From: an uncultured Ruminococcus sp.
Lineage (GTDB): Bacteria; Bacillota; Clostridia; Oscillospirales; Acutalibacteraceae
NCBI GenBank assembly: GCA_902785425.1
Contig: CACZYP010000018.1
Coordinates: 26,320 to 90,319 of the forward strand
Length of the DNA stretch: 64,000 nucleotides
Direction of reading: 5' to 3'
The translations under genes were made by a program, and so were the position numbers. Shown one piece after another: positions 42,334 through 51,710 of this stretch; positions within the stretch are counted from its first letter, which is position 1; every line of letters starts with the position of its first letter. The notes below the pieces were generated by a model that had not been told where the DNA came from, did not search any database, and saw only the letters and a list, made by a program, of their open reading frames with translations.

Positions 42334-43184
42334 ATGAATAAAAAAAAGCGATCGGCGGTTCCATAGCTGCCATAATAATACTGATAATAGGACAACTCCT
42401 TGCAAATCTTCTGGCAAACGGATTTGCTTTGCTCAAAATTCCGGATGCGGTATGCAACATTATCGCAGGCGTTCTTTACATAGGTTCAGCCTACATTATG
42501 CTGCGTTTGTTTTTTGATAAGGTTCTTAAAATTCCCGTTTCTGATCTGGGAATGCCGAAATTCGGTATAAAGCCGGTATGGATCATAACTGCAATAATGT
42601 TGCCGGCTGCTGTGAAGGGAACATATCTTCTTGCATTTAAAGGAGAATATGTTTCGTCGGATATGGATACGGCGAAGATAGCCGCTACATTAAGCGCAGG
42701 CATCATGTTCAGCGGTATCGCCGCCGCATTTGTTGAAGAAATGGTTTTCAGAGGCATTATATTGAATCTGCTGAAGGATAGATGGAACATTTATATAGCG
42801 GTGATAATACCGTCGCTTTTATTCGGTGTTTTACATATTATCGGTATGGATTATTCAATAGGCAGCTGCTTGCTGGTAATTGCAGCCGGAACTATGGTAG
42901 GGATAATGTTTTCCCTGATCGCAATAGAGAGCGGTTCTGTCTGGAACAGCGGTATAGTTCATGCGCTCTGGAATATTATTATTATCGGCGGCGGATTATA
43001 TGTCAGTGAAAAAGCAGATAAGTATTCCGTGATGACATATGTACTTGACAACAAATCGTTTGCCGTTACAGGCGGTGAGTTTGGTATTGAAGCATCTGTC
43101 ATTTCGCTCATTGCATACATTGCAGTTGCGGCTATAGCGTTTATCATGATCAGGAAAAAACCTGAACAGGTCAACAGCAAATAA
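42334..43184 (+). CDS. CPBP-family intramembrane metalloprotease, frameshifted at an A8 run
   Basis: From TTG 42429 to the stop there are 251 codons with CPBP/Abi motifs: AAFVEEMVFRGIIL (EExxxR), LLFGVLHIIG and NSGIVHALWN, and about seven hydrophobic segments. The frame is open upstream of 42429 and encodes a further plausible helix (AIGGSIAAIIILIIG), but it has no start before a TAA at 42339. ATG 42334 reads MNKKKRS in another frame. The two join only if the run of eight A (42340-42347) counts as nine. So the gene is a fresh frameshift, a sequencing error, or expressed by slippage. CPBP proteins process peptides or prenylated substrates; the substrate is unknown. Confidence 0.75.
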
Positions 43185-43189
43185 TATAA

Positions 43190-43227
43190 ACGGCACACTT
43201 TCAAATACAGAAAGTGTGCCGTTTTTT
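43190..43227 (+). terminator. Terminator after the CPBP gene
   Basis: ACGGCACACTTTC and GAAAGTGTGCCGT form a perfect 13-base stem, followed by TTTTT. Confidence 0.92.
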
Positions 43228-43228
43228 A

Positions 43229-43290
43229 TTTGAAATTTGAAAATTGAAAATTGAGGAGTCGCTTTGCTCCTGTTTTGTATATTACGGTTT
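43229..43290 (+). repeat. Element A copy 14, left-end fragment
   Basis: Arm units and the palindrome GGAGTCGCTTTGCTCC, then a short piece of core; no right end. 43291-43479 is AT-rich with nothing recognisable. Confidence 0.6.
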
Positions 43291-43479
43291 AGAGTTATGA
43301 TACATTATCACATTCCTGACTGATATCAAAATGAATTTTTCTAAATAAAATCCTGCAAATTTTTCGGTAAACAGCAGAGCGAAAAGTGAGTTTGTACGAG
43401 AAAAAAGAAATTTTGTTATGAAATCCTACGAAATTTAAAAAATTTTAACCATTATTCTGACTTTTTTTCTTAAAAACAT

Positions 43480-43597
43480 TTGACTACAGTGCTTTATTGT
43501 AATATAATTAATAATGTGCTTTTATTGATGCTCGCTGATCGGGCGCAAGAAACACGGCGTTGACGCAGGCAAAAAAATTCATTTTGCCCCTGCCGTC
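43480..43597 (+). promoter_or_regulatory. Promoter and structured leader of serC-serA
   Basis: TTGACT (43480-43485), 17 bases, TATAAT (43503-43508). The leader of about 115 bases has GACGCAGGCAAAA (43562-43574) opposed to TTTTGCCCCTGCCGTC (43582-43597), a long imperfect stem, and a smaller GCTCG/CGGGC hairpin before it. No T-box or known riboswitch is apparent. Confidence 0.6.
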
Positions 43598-43632
43598 GTT
43601 TATTCAAATATATTTATTGGAGGCTTCATAAA

Positions 43633-44718
43633 ATGAGCAGAGTTTATAATTTTTCAGCAGGTCCGTCCATGCTTCCTGAGGTTGTTTTAAAGAAAGCCGC
43701 AGAGGAAATGCTTGACTACGAGGGCAGCGGTCAGTCCGTAATGGAAATGTCTCACCGTTCCAAGGTGTTTGACAAGATCATCAAGGACGCTGAGCAGCTC
43801 GTAAGAGAGCTTATGAATGTGCCGGATAACTACAAGGTTCTTTTCCTTCAGGGCGGCGGTTCTTCACAGTTCACAATGGTAGCTCAGAACCTTATGAACA
43901 AGAACAACAAGGCTGATTACATCATCACAGGTCAGTGGGCTAAGAAGGCTTGGAAAGAGGCTGCTCGCTACGGTGACGCAAAGGCTGTTGCTTCCTCCGA
44001 GGATAAGGTATTCTCCTACATCCCGAAGACAACACGTGCAGACTTCCGTGATGATGCCGATTATGTATACATCTGCATGAACAATACTATCTACGGTACT
44101 GTTTATCATGAGCTTCCCGATACAGGCGATATCCCGCTCGTTGCAGATATCTCTTCCTGCATCATGTCCACACCGCTTGATGTTTCCAAGTTCGGACTTC
44201 TCTTTGCAGGCGCTCAGAAGAACCTTGCTCCCGCAGGTCTTACGATCGTAATCGTTCGTGAGGATCTTCTCGGCAACGCTATGGATATCACACCGAATAT
44301 GTTCAACTACAAGACACATGCAGACAACGATTCTCTGTTCAACACACCTCCCTGCTACACGATCTACATCGCTAAGCTCGTTATGGAGTGGATCAAGAAC
44401 GACATCGGCGGTCTTGAGAAGATGCAGGAGCGCAACGAGAAGAAGGCTGCTATCCTTTACAACTTCCTCGACAGCTCCAAGATGTTCAAGGGCACAGTAG
44501 TTCCCGAGGACAGATCGCTCATGAACGTTCCGTTCGTAACAGGCGACGCTGACCTCGACGCTAAGTTCGTTAAGGAAGCTACAGAAGCAGGCTTCGTTAA
44601 CATCAAGGGTCACAGAACTGTTGGCGGCATGAGAGCTTCCATCTACAATGCAATGCCTATCGAGGGCGTTGAGAAGCTCGTTGACTTCATGAAGAAGTTC
44701 GAAGAGGCTAATTCGTAA
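43633..44718 (+). CDS. serC: Phosphoserine aminotransferase
   Basis: A 361-residue PLP enzyme converting 3-phosphohydroxypyruvate and glutamate to phosphoserine. The N-terminus RVYNFSAGPSMLPEVVLKKAAEEM, SHRSKVF, the FLQGGGSSQF loop and the PLP lysine in FAGAQKNLAPAGL are all present, and RSLMNVPF and GGMRASIYNAMP close the protein. The start follows TTGGAGG. It forms an operon with serA. Confidence 0.97.
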   Translation: MSRVYNFSAGPSMLPEVVLKKAAEEMLDYEGSGQSVMEMSHRSKVFDKIIKDAEQLVRELMNVPDNYKVLFLQGGGSSQFTMVAQNLMNKNNKADYIITGQWAKKAWKEAARYGDAKAVASSEDKVFSYIPKTTRADFRDDADYVYICMNNTIYGTVYHELPDTGDIPLVADISSCIMSTPLDVSKFGLLFAGAQKNLAPAGLTIVIVREDLLGNAMDITPNMFNYKTHADNDSLFNTPPCYTIYIAKLVMEWIKNDIGGLEKMQERNEKKAAILYNFLDSSKMFKGTVVPEDRSLMNVPFVTGDADLDAKFVKEATEAGFVNIKGHRTVGGMRASIYNAMPIEGVEKLVDFMKKFEEANS

Positions 44719-44740
44719 TTCTTTATTACGCAGATTTTAC

Positions 44741-44773
44741 GAGATCGGGAGGATGTATCGTCCGCCCGGTCTC
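44741..44773 (+). promoter_or_regulatory. Intercistronic hairpin between serC and serA
   Basis: GAGATCGGG and CCCGGTCTC pair, with an inner GGA/TCC-type extension. No T-run follows, so it more likely affects mRNA stability or processing than termination. Confidence 0.5.
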
Positions 44774-44802
44774 CGATTATAAATATAGGAGATGAATTTA
44801 CA

Positions 44803-45951
44803 ATGTACAACGTATTGAAACTCAACAAGATCGCAGCTGTTGGCATTGAAAGACTCGGCATGGATTACCATGTTGCAGACGCATGCGAGAACCCCGACGC
44901 TGTGCTCGTTCGTTCGGCATCTATGCATGATATGGAACTGCCCAACACGCTTAAGGCAATCGCTCGTGCAGGCGCAGGTACAAACAATATCCCGATCGAA
45001 AAGTGCACAGAGGAAGGCATCGCTGTATTCAATACTCCCGGTGCTAACGCTAACGCAGTTAAAGAGCTCGTTCTCGCAGGTATGCTCCTTACATCAAGAG
45101 ATATCCTCGGCGGTATCGAGTGGGCAAAGACACTTAAGGGCAACGGCGACCAGGTAGGCAAGATGGTCGAAAAGGGCAAGAGCCAGTTCGCAGGCAGCGA
45201 GCTCAAGGGCAAGATTCTCGGCGTTGTAGGCCTCGGTGCTATCGGCGCACTCGTTGCTAACGCAGCAGTTGCTCTCGGTATGGACGTTATCGGCTACGAT
45301 CCGTTCCTTTCCGTAGAGGGTGCTCTTAAGCTTGATCCTTCGATCAAGTACACAGCAAAGCTTGACGATATCTATGCAGAGAGCGATTTCATCACTCTCC
45401 ACCTTCCGCTCAACGATAAGACAAAGGGCACGATCTGCGCCGAGACCATCAACAAGATGAAGAAGGGCGTTCGCATCATGAACTTTGCAAGAGACGGTCT
45501 TGTAAATTCCGAAGACCTCCTCAAGGCTCTTTCCGACGATACTGTTGCAGCATATGTTACAGACTTCGCTACAGACGATATCCTCGGCACAAAGAACGTT
45601 ATCGCTATGCCGCACCTCGGTGCATCTACAGGTGAATCCGAAGATAACTGCGCTATCATGGCAGCAGACGAGATCAAGGCTTATCTTGAGAACGGTTCCG
45701 TTATCAACAGCGTAAACCTTCCGAACATGAAGCTCGGCCCGATGCTCCCCACAAGTGCAAGAGTATGCATTATCCACGAGAACAAGCCGAACACATTCAA
45801 CGATATTATCGGTTCGTTCACAAGCACAACTTCTGTTGAGAGCAAGACAAGAGGCAATATCGCTTACACTGTTGTTGACACAGAGCTCGGCTTCATCAGC
45901 TCCGATCTCCCGTTCATCGACGGCGTTATCAAGGTTCGCATTATCAGATGA
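44803..45951 (+). CDS. serA: D-3-phosphoglycerate dehydrogenase
   Basis: A 382-residue 2-hydroxyacid dehydrogenase, first enzyme of serine synthesis. NAD site GVVGLGAIGALVANAA; catalytic Arg in NFARDGLVN, the acidic residue in the following strand, and His in MPHLGAST. The final 75 residues (SARVCIIHENKPNTFNDIIGSF to VIKVRIIR) look like an ACT domain, so feedback by serine is likely. It overlaps no gene and ends just before a strong terminator. The gene order serC-serA gives two of the three pathway steps. Confidence 0.95.
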   Translation: MYNVLKLNKIAAVGIERLGMDYHVADACENPDAVLVRSASMHDMELPNTLKAIARAGAGTNNIPIEKCTEEGIAVFNTPGANANAVKELVLAGMLLTSRDILGGIEWAKTLKGNGDQVGKMVEKGKSQFAGSELKGKILGVVGLGAIGALVANAAVALGMDVIGYDPFLSVEGALKLDPSIKYTAKLDDIYAESDFITLHLPLNDKTKGTICAETINKMKKGVRIMNFARDGLVNSEDLLKALSDDTVAAYVTDFATDDILGTKNVIAMPHLGASTGESEDNCAIMAADEIKAYLENGSVINSVNLPNMKLGPMLPTSARVCIIHENKPNTFNDIIGSFTSTTSVESKTRGNIAYTVVDTELGFISSDLPFIDGVIKVRIIR

Positions 45952-45983
45952 TAATAACGAGCTGAATATGCTTGAAATCATAA

Positions 45984-46015
45984 CCCCCCGGCCGTTGATC
46001 GGTCGGGGGGTTTTT
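45984..46015 (+). terminator. Terminator of serC-serA
   Basis: CCCCCCGGCCG and CGGTCGGGGGG form an 11-base stem, followed by TTTTT. Confidence 0.93.
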
Positions 46016-46025
46016 GTATATATAA

Positions 46026-46152
46026 GGAACCACTGAATAAATCACGTCCTGCGGACTGAGCACCCATCTTGCTTGCATCTTTTGGTCAAATTGAACTCAA
46101 AAACCTTGAAATACGTCAGTAAATATGGGCACTCGATTTAATCAGTGCTTCC
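46026..46152 (-). mobile_element. Element B copy 4 with perfect ATAA duplication
   Basis: 127 bases, inverted relative to copy 2: starts GGAACCACTGAATAAATCAC, ends GATTTAATCAGTGCTTCC. Flanks are ATAA at 46022-46025 and 46153-46156. This copy lies outside any element A, so B does not depend on A as a target. Confidence 0.82.
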
Positions 46153-46154
46153 AT

Positions 46155-46193
46155 AAAAAAAGGTGCCGCAGCCCGGATGATGAGGACTGCGGC
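46155..46193 (-). terminator. Terminator of the dockerin-CAP gene
   Basis: On the minus strand GCCGCAG and CTGCGGC pair across 15 bases, followed by ACC and a T-run (A-run at 46155-46161). The run overlaps the right ATAA duplication of element B. Confidence 0.75.
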
Positions 46194-46261
46194 GAAAGGA
46201 AATCATGAAACGAGAAGAGTATTATGCAGTTTTGGAGTATGGTTTGTCAGTGTTCATTCAT

Positions 46262-47422
46262 TTATTCGTCAGTTAGTATGATGGACCAATAATGGCTGTA
46301 TTGATCGTTTTCTACGAATGTGTAACCAATGCCTATCCTTGTGTAGCCTTTGTTGTTGGGGTCAAGAAACTCAGGTTTGGAATTTGAAGAATCATTAAAG
46401 TAGTAGTTGAATACTTCGGATGCGCTGCCTTGCCCTTTGCAGATCGGATTCTTCGAAGTATACCATTCTACACCATATTCGTCAAGAATAGATGCAAATG
46501 ATGAACCATCGGGGCGCAGTTTGTTGAAGTACTTTGATATTTCTGATGATCTGATTTCTGATGCCAAATCAAGAGTCTGGTCGTATTTTAGTGCCGGAAG
46601 ACCTTTTACCTGGCGTGCGTAGTTGATCATATCGACCAAAGCTTTCTTTGCCTGCTGTTCGTTTTCGATTCGTTCGGAAACACCTGCAAAGATCTGATCG
46701 TAGTATTCGCCGTATTGGCTGTTTTCTACGAAAGCGTAACCAACGCCGATCTTTGTGTAGTCAGGGTCTAAGATATTTGCTCTGTGACCGGGGGAGTCCA
46801 TCCAATCATTAAAAGCGTCTTCGGGCGTTTTGTATGCGCCTGCAATGTTTTCGCCTGCCGAACGGTATTTGTAGTTGTATTCGTCAAGAATAGTTATCCA
46901 GCTGTCTACGCCGTTCGGACGGAGATGTTCAAAAAGCTCGGCGCTCTCAAGTGCTCTTGCCGAAGCGCATGCACACAGCGTAATATCGATCTCAAGAGGA
47001 TCAAGACCTTTTTTTGCACGCTCGATGTTGCAAAGCTCTGTGATTCTTTTTACTTTATCAAGATTGGGTACATTCACTGTGGTAAGATCAACTTCCGATG
47101 AAGTGTTGTCGGTTATATCGGTAAGCTCTATGATACCTATAGCCGCCTGGAGAAGCAGAAGAGCGTCGAGTGAGTCAACCGACTTGTCGCCGTTGATATC
47201 TGCACGGAGAGCGATCTCGTTTGTCAGGTCTGCAAGACCTATCGAGAGCCGCATAACGAAAAGAGCATCTGCCGAGTCTATAGCATTGTTGCCGTCTACG
47301 TCGCCGAAAACTAAGGAATCGGCGGATGCTGATGCGGCTGATGCCGGTATAGCTGCTATGAGCATTACCATCGCTGTAAAGACTGCTGTCAATTTTCTTA
47401 TGTTGAATATTGCTGCTTTCAT
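46262..47422 (-). CDS. Secreted protein: N-terminal dockerin and tandem CAP domains
   Basis: A 386-residue exported protein. A signal peptide (LTAVFTAMVMLIAAIPASAASA) is followed directly by a type I dockerin (FGDVDGNNAIDSADALFVMR and ADINGDKSVDSLDALLLLQ), then two CAP/SCP domains. CAP1 (about 125-255) keeps the motifs NIERAKKGLDPL, SAGENIAGAY and SPGHRANIL; CAP2 (about 258-385) is similar but has lost the SPGHRANIL box. Dockerins are usually C-terminal, so an N-terminal one is unusual. CAP proteins have varied roles and often no known enzyme activity. Start behind GGAGGGGG. Its product should join the same cohesin-based assembly as the CHAP protein. Confidence 0.87.
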   Translation of the reverse strand: MKAAIFNIRKLTAVFTAMVMLIAAIPASAASASADSLVFGDVDGNNAIDSADALFVMRLSIGLADLTNEIALRADINGDKSVDSLDALLLLQAAIGIIELTDITDNTSSEVDLTTVNVPNLDKVKRITELCNIERAKKGLDPLEIDITLCACASARALESAELFEHLRPNGVDSWITILDEYNYKYRSAGENIAGAYKTPEDAFNDWMDSPGHRANILDPDYTKIGVGYAFVENSQYGEYYDQIFAGVSERIENEQQAKKALVDMINYARQVKGLPALKYDQTLDLASEIRSSEISKYFNKLRPDGSSFASILDEYGVEWYTSKNPICKGQGSASEVFNYYFNDSSNSKPEFLDPNNKGYTRIGIGYTFVENDQYSHYWSIILTDE

Positions 47423-47702
47423 ATTGCCCCCTCCGTTTCCTTAGATTATTTTTCCAAAACTGCATAATACTTCCCAATTGCAAAAACACCCGATACGGTA
47501 AACCATATCGGAGTTGTTTTCTTGATATAATAATAACATGTATGAAACCGATTGTCAACTAAAAAACACATAAATACAGTAAATTCGTATAAAATAATAC
47601 TTTTCGATGATAAATTTTATATATTAATTAGAAAACATTACAAACATACATTTAAATTTAAAACTGAGATGATTTGTTTTTTGGGACAAAAAAGCAAGTT
47701 AG

Positions 47703-47840
47703 GGAAGCACTGATTAAAGCGAGTGCCCATATTGCGCAGTTAGATTTTGAGGCAAATTGGACGAAAAAGCCGCAGGAATACTGACGTATTTCAAGGTTTT
47801 TGAGTTCAATTTGACCAAAAGATGCAAGCAAGATGGGTGC
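47703..47840 (+). mobile_element. Element B copy 5, right end missing
   Basis: Starts GGAAGCACTGATTAAAGC and follows copy 2 and copy 4 to GCAAGATGGGTGC near 47840, then stops before the right inverted repeat. The gap 47423-47702 is AT-rich upstream DNA of the dockerin-CAP gene with no other feature seen. Confidence 0.7.
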
Positions 47841-47844
47841 GAGG

Positions 47845-47877
47845 AAGACAAACGGAGCAGCTTTTCAGCTGCTCCGT
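47845..47877 (-). terminator. Terminator of the YtrABC-like operon
   Basis: ACGGAGCAGCT and AGCTGCTCCGT (47852-47877) form a near-perfect stem around TTTC; on the minus strand TTTGTC follows. Confidence 0.75.
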
Positions 47878-47903
47878 GAGGGGTATGTATGCGAATTGTG
47901 TTG

Positions 47904-50306
47904 TTATTTTTTTATTACAGGAGAAATATCGTTTACTATAGATTCGCATTCTGTGTCAAGCTGTGAAAGGATCATGTCTGCGATCTTATAGTATTTTCCG
48001 TCGTTTGTTGCGCCCTGATCTTCAAGATAAGTCGTTCTGTAGTCGCTTGTGATGTTTGCGGGATCTTTCTTGTACTCTTCAAAGAGCTGCAGCGCACGTT
48101 CCGTGAGCTTTTGGTTGAACTCTTCTCCGTTGCTTTCGTTCCATGAAGAAATATCAACATGGATATCTGCTCTCATAAGGGCTGTCAGTTCCAGTGTATC
48201 GGAAACGGAGTATACAAGATTTCTCAGTGTATGTTCACTGCCGTCAATACCGAAAGCTATATAGTCACTGTAAGCATCATTGCTGTCTGCGAACATGTCG
48301 GTAGGAGTTGCGAAGGATGTGGTAAGTTCTGAATAGCCGATGCTTGTTTTGATAAAGTTGCTTTCGAGATAAGCTATCGTGTTTGTGTAATTCTCTTTTA
48401 TCTGAACGTTGATGTCGGCGAATGTCATCGTTCTGAATTCATCAAACAACGAATAATAGTTTGTATCCTCATAGTCTATCGTAAGCGCCATATATGTTTT
48501 GCCGTAGATTGCGCTTTCGCTTCTGTAACATCTCGTTGCGTAATACGTATCGTCTGCAAGGATATCCTTTGCAAGCGCCTCGCAAAGGCCGTCGATGAAT
48601 TTATCATTTTGCGGAAGCGTTGTACTGCCAAGCGTGGAATATCTGGTGTAATAATTTTCCGATGTGTAGTTATATACCATATATTGAATGGTAGGCGCAT
48701 TGTAAAGGTTGTGCTCTTTTCTCAGCTTTTCGTTCCAGACAGCAGGCTCATCTTTTTTCTTGAATTCCTCGGAGTTGTAAAGTTTCTGCAAAAGAGCTTC
48801 TATCTTAGCAAAATCATAGCAGTTGTTGTAGTGCGAGATGTAGTAATCACGAGCCGTTGCGAAACCGATCTTTTTGCTGTAGCGGAAATGAAAGCCTGTT
48901 GACATGCAAAGCGGATATTTTTCGTAGTTGTTTTCAAGGTCGTCTTTAATTTCGGCTTCGTCGCCGGTAGCTACAGTGTTGTTGTCAAGATACTCATAAT
49001 CGTCAACATAAGCGTACCTGTTGTAATTATTTCTGTCGCTGCCGAGGAAATACGGATATCCCTCGTCTTCACGAACGCCTTCCGTTATGAGCTTGTGGAT
49101 CTCTGTGATCGTTTTGATGTTTTCGGGATCCTTGTAAGCGATATCGTCGTATCCGAATTTTACCGAACGAACTGCGGCAGGGGAGGGAACGTATGTGTCG
49201 AGACCAAGACCGTATGTCATGCCGAACACAAGCGCAAGTATAGCTACTGTGGTTCCGATGTAAGCCGCAAAAGACGGCAGGAACTTGCCTTTAAGACCTC
49301 TCTGCAGTATAACATGAAGAATAAAGAAAGCTACAAAGCTGACAATGAGATACCAGAATGCGAATATTATCATGTTAGAGTAGCCGGATTCGCTTGATAT
49401 AGCCGCAATGCAGCCGATAAGACCGCCGCATACTACGGATACACCTGCTTTTACAGCTATAGGAACCCACTTGATGTTGAAATCGCTCTGAGCAGATTCT
49501 GCTTTGCGCTTCATTGAAACGTAGAAGCCGAGAGCGATCATTGCTGCGGTGAATATAATGCCCCAGATAAGAGTAAAGCCGAATGTGGAGAACTCTCCTG
49601 CCGTAAAGTAATAATCACCGAAGAAGCAGAGCGAGAAGGGTGCAAACAGCGGGAAAACAGGGATGTTGAGCGCTGTTTCAAAGTCTATGCCGGGGATCAT
49701 TTCGCTTGCAAGTCCCCAGAAAAGACCAACGCAGCCTGCATAGATACCGTTTGCTGCAAGTGCTATGATAGCTGTATCAAGAATAGTGCCGCAGCAGTAA
49801 GCTACAACAGATGTGAAAGAGTAGGAGGCGATAATGCCGATAATGCCGATGAGTATTAACATCACGTCGGGCATAAGATAATCTGTTGTGCGGCACGTTA
49901 TGCCCATAACTGCGAGCGAGCCGATAACAAAGGGTGCTGCCACAGCGGCAATGCCGCTGAGAAGGTGTGAAAGATACATTGTAGCTCTTGTGGTGGGAAG
50001 AGCGCCGAACATATCTGTGCTGCGTTTATTGTGCAGATACGAGAATGTAATGAGCGCCGAGATGAATGTCAGCAGCATTGCGCCGCCCTGAGCTATTATT
50101 ATAGAAACATAGCCTATAGAAGCGATCTCACTCTCAAGTGTTGTTCCGTAGAACGACTCCTGCGTATACTGAGAAATAACGTAAAGATCGAGTATGATGC
50201 CGAGTGCCATGATAACGCCGAAAATGACCATTATAGGTCTGTTGCGGCGAAAAGACCATTTGAAAAGCTTAGGAAAGGTCTTACCTGATAATATTGTTGA
50301 TGTCAT
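47904..50306 (-). CDS. ABC transporter permease with large extracellular domain
   Basis: An 800-residue protein. The N-terminal half has about ten hydrophobic segments (IMVIFGVIMALGIILDLYVI, MLLTFISALITFSYL, with THNKRSTDMFGALPTTRATMYLSHL-like coupling region between). A soluble Tyr/Asn-rich region of about 400 residues (375-780) follows. The N-terminal part resembles YtrC/YtrD-like ABC-2 permeases; the large domain is not recognised. It may sense or bind an extracellular molecule such as an antibiotic. Overlaps the ATPase gene by 26 bases, which argues for one complex. Confidence 0.78.
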   Translation of the reverse strand: MTSTILSGKTFPKLFKWSFRRNRPIMVIFGVIMALGIILDLYVISQYTQESFYGTTLESEIASIGYVSIIIAQGGAMLLTFISALITFSYLHNKRSTDMFGALPTTRATMYLSHLLSGIAAVAAPFVIGSLAVMGITCRTTDYLMPDVMLILIGIIGIIASYSFTSVVAYCCGTILDTAIIALAANGIYAGCVGLFWGLASEMIPGIDFETALNIPVFPLFAPFSLCFFGDYYFTAGEFSTFGFTLIWGIIFTAAMIALGFYVSMKRKAESAQSDFNIKWVPIAVKAGVSVVCGGLIGCIAAISSESGYSNMIIFAFWYLIVSFVAFFILHVILQRGLKGKFLPSFAAYIGTTVAILALVFGMTYGLGLDTYVPSPAAVRSVKFGYDDIAYKDPENIKTITEIHKLITEGVREDEGYPYFLGSDRNNYNRYAYVDDYEYLDNNTVATGDEAEIKDDLENNYEKYPLCMSTGFHFRYSKKIGFATARDYYISHYNNCYDFAKIEALLQKLYNSEEFKKKDEPAVWNEKLRKEHNLYNAPTIQYMVYNYTSENYYTRYSTLGSTTLPQNDKFIDGLCEALAKDILADDTYYATRCYRSESAIYGKTYMALTIDYEDTNYYSLFDEFRTMTFADINVQIKENYTNTIAYLESNFIKTSIGYSELTTSFATPTDMFADSNDAYSDYIAFGIDGSEHTLRNLVYSVSDTLELTALMRADIHVDISSWNESNGEEFNQKLTERALQLFEEYKKDPANITSDYRTTYLEDQGATNDGKYYKIADMILSQLDTECESIVNDISPVIKK

Positions 50307-51180
50307 ATCCTACCGCCTCCATTTCGCTTATAAATACTTCCTCAAGTGTCAGCGGAAGCATTTCCATATAAATAGGCTTGAGCGCACGAATGGCGTCCTC
50401 TATTTCCTGCCCGTCCCCTTTTACAGTCAGGGTCATCATTCTGCCCTGGCGTGTAATGTTAACAATATTAAGATCGCTGAATGTACCTTCTCCGAGATCT
50501 TCTTCAAATACAGCCTGAACACGGTGTATGCCGAGCTTTGCCGAGTCAAGGTCGCTTTCCATGATAACGCCGCCGTTGTGGATAAGACCGATATGGTCGC
50601 AGACGTCTTCAAGCTCACGCAGGTTGTGTGAAGCGATGATTACAGTCGTTTTGTTTTCAACCACAAGCTCCATAAGAAGCTTTTTGATAAGCTGACGAAC
50701 AACAGGGTCGAGGCCGTCGAATATCTCGTCAAGAAGTATGTACTTCGGGTCTGTTGAGATGGCGAGCATAAGCGCCGCCTGTCTCTGCATACCCTTTGAC
50801 ATGTTGATGATCCTGTCTTTAGTGCCGATGGGGAACATGCAGGAAAGCTTCTTGAACTTTTCCTCGTTCCACGAGGGGTAAAGATCCCTGTAAAGATCGG
50901 CAAGATTTTCTATAGTTGAATTGTTGTAAAAGTACGGAAAATCCGAGATGAAAAAGCACTGCTGTTTTACTTCCGGATTTTCAAATGTGCTCACACCGTC
51001 TATCTCGGCAGTGCCTCCGTCGGGCTCGTAAACGCCCGAAATGATCCTTAAAAGCGTTGATTTACCCGAACCGTTAGAACCGATAAGTCCGAAAACGGAG
51101 CCTTCGGGAATATTGAAAGAAAGTCCGTTGAGAGCGACCTTGTCGCCGAAACGCTTTGTTATATTCTTTATCTCCAGCAT
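50281..51180 (-). CDS. ABC transporter ATPase (YtrB-like)
   Basis: A 299-residue ATPase with Walker A GLIGSNGSGKSTLL, the signature MSKGMQRQAAL, Walker B YILLDEIFDGLD and ASHNLRELEDV. Walker B has Ile where Pro is usual after Glu. The C-terminal 80 residues form an accessory domain (VFEEDLGEGTFSDLNIVNI). YtrB-type exporters are induced by cell-wall antibiotics such as lipid II binders; here this is inferred from the gntR partner. The start overlaps the gntR stop by one base. Confidence 0.9.
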   Translation of the reverse strand: MLEIKNITKRFGDKVALNGLSFNIPEGSVFGLIGSNGSGKSTLLRIISGVYEPDGGTAEIDGVSTFENPEVKQQCFFISDFPYFYNNSTIENLADLYRDLYPSWNEEKFKKLSCMFPIGTKDRIINMSKGMQRQAALMLAISTDPKYILLDEIFDGLDPVVRQLIKKLLMELVVENKTTVIIASHNLRELEDVCDHIGLIHNGGVIMESDLDSAKLGIHRVQAVFEEDLGEGTFSDLNIVNITRQGRMMTLTVKGDGQEIEDAIRALKPIYMEMLPLTLEEVFISEMEAVGYDINNIIR

Positions 51181-51563
51181 TACAGATCGTCACCTCCATG
51201 ATATGTTTCGTCAACGAGTTTTTGCACGTCATCCTCCGGCACACCGAGCGTGTACGCTGTTTTCAGGTCTTTGCCGAGGTTTTTCAGCGTGCTTTCCTTT
51301 AGTCCTGCGAGCTTGCCGGAACTGTCGGCAACAAATGAACCTTTTCCTACTGCGGAGTAGATGTAGCCGTTCTGCTCAAGCATCTGATATGCTTTTGAAA
51401 CGGTGTTCGGATTGATCCCAAGCGTTGTTGCAAGCTCTCTTACCGTTGCAAGCTTCTCCTGCGGCGCCAGAAGCCCGAGCGAGATCTCTTTAACGACTTC
51501 GTTGTATATCTGCTGATATATCGGTTCGCCGCTTCGGTAATTGATATTAAAAGTGCCAAACAA
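51180..51563 (-). CDS. GntR-family regulator, YtrA subfamily
   Basis: A 127-residue repressor: an N-terminal winged helix (PIYQQIYNEVVKEISLGLLAPQEKLATVRELATTLGINPNTVSKAYQMLEQNGYIYSAVGKGSFV in pieces) and a short C-terminal helical dimer region, the YtrA layout without a ligand domain. The start is TTG (complement 51561-51563) seven bases after AAAGGAGG. First gene of a gntR-ATPase-permease operon, so it probably represses its own promoter at 51711-51744. Confidence 0.92.
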   Translation of the reverse strand: MFGTFNINYRSGEPIYQQIYNEVVKEISLGLLAPQEKLATVRELATTLGINPNTVSKAYQMLEQNGYIYSAVGKGSFVADSSGKLAGLKESTLKNLGKDLKTAYTLGVPEDDVQKLVDETYHGGDDL

Positions 51564-51710
51564 GTGTATTCCTCCTTTAAACTGTATTTTTGTATTAACT
51601 CAACTCATACAATTAAGGTGATTAAAAATGCCCGGAAGGGGGCAGGGGTGTTGTTCTGTCAATTGTTCTGTCAAATATCACAGCTTAATTGTATCACATC
51701 AATTAGTACA

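Noticed and set aside
47904..51563. Agr- or bacteriocin-type export operon
   Set aside because: The gntR/ATPase/permease order and sequences fit YtrABC-like systems; no peptidase C39 domain or precursor peptide is present.
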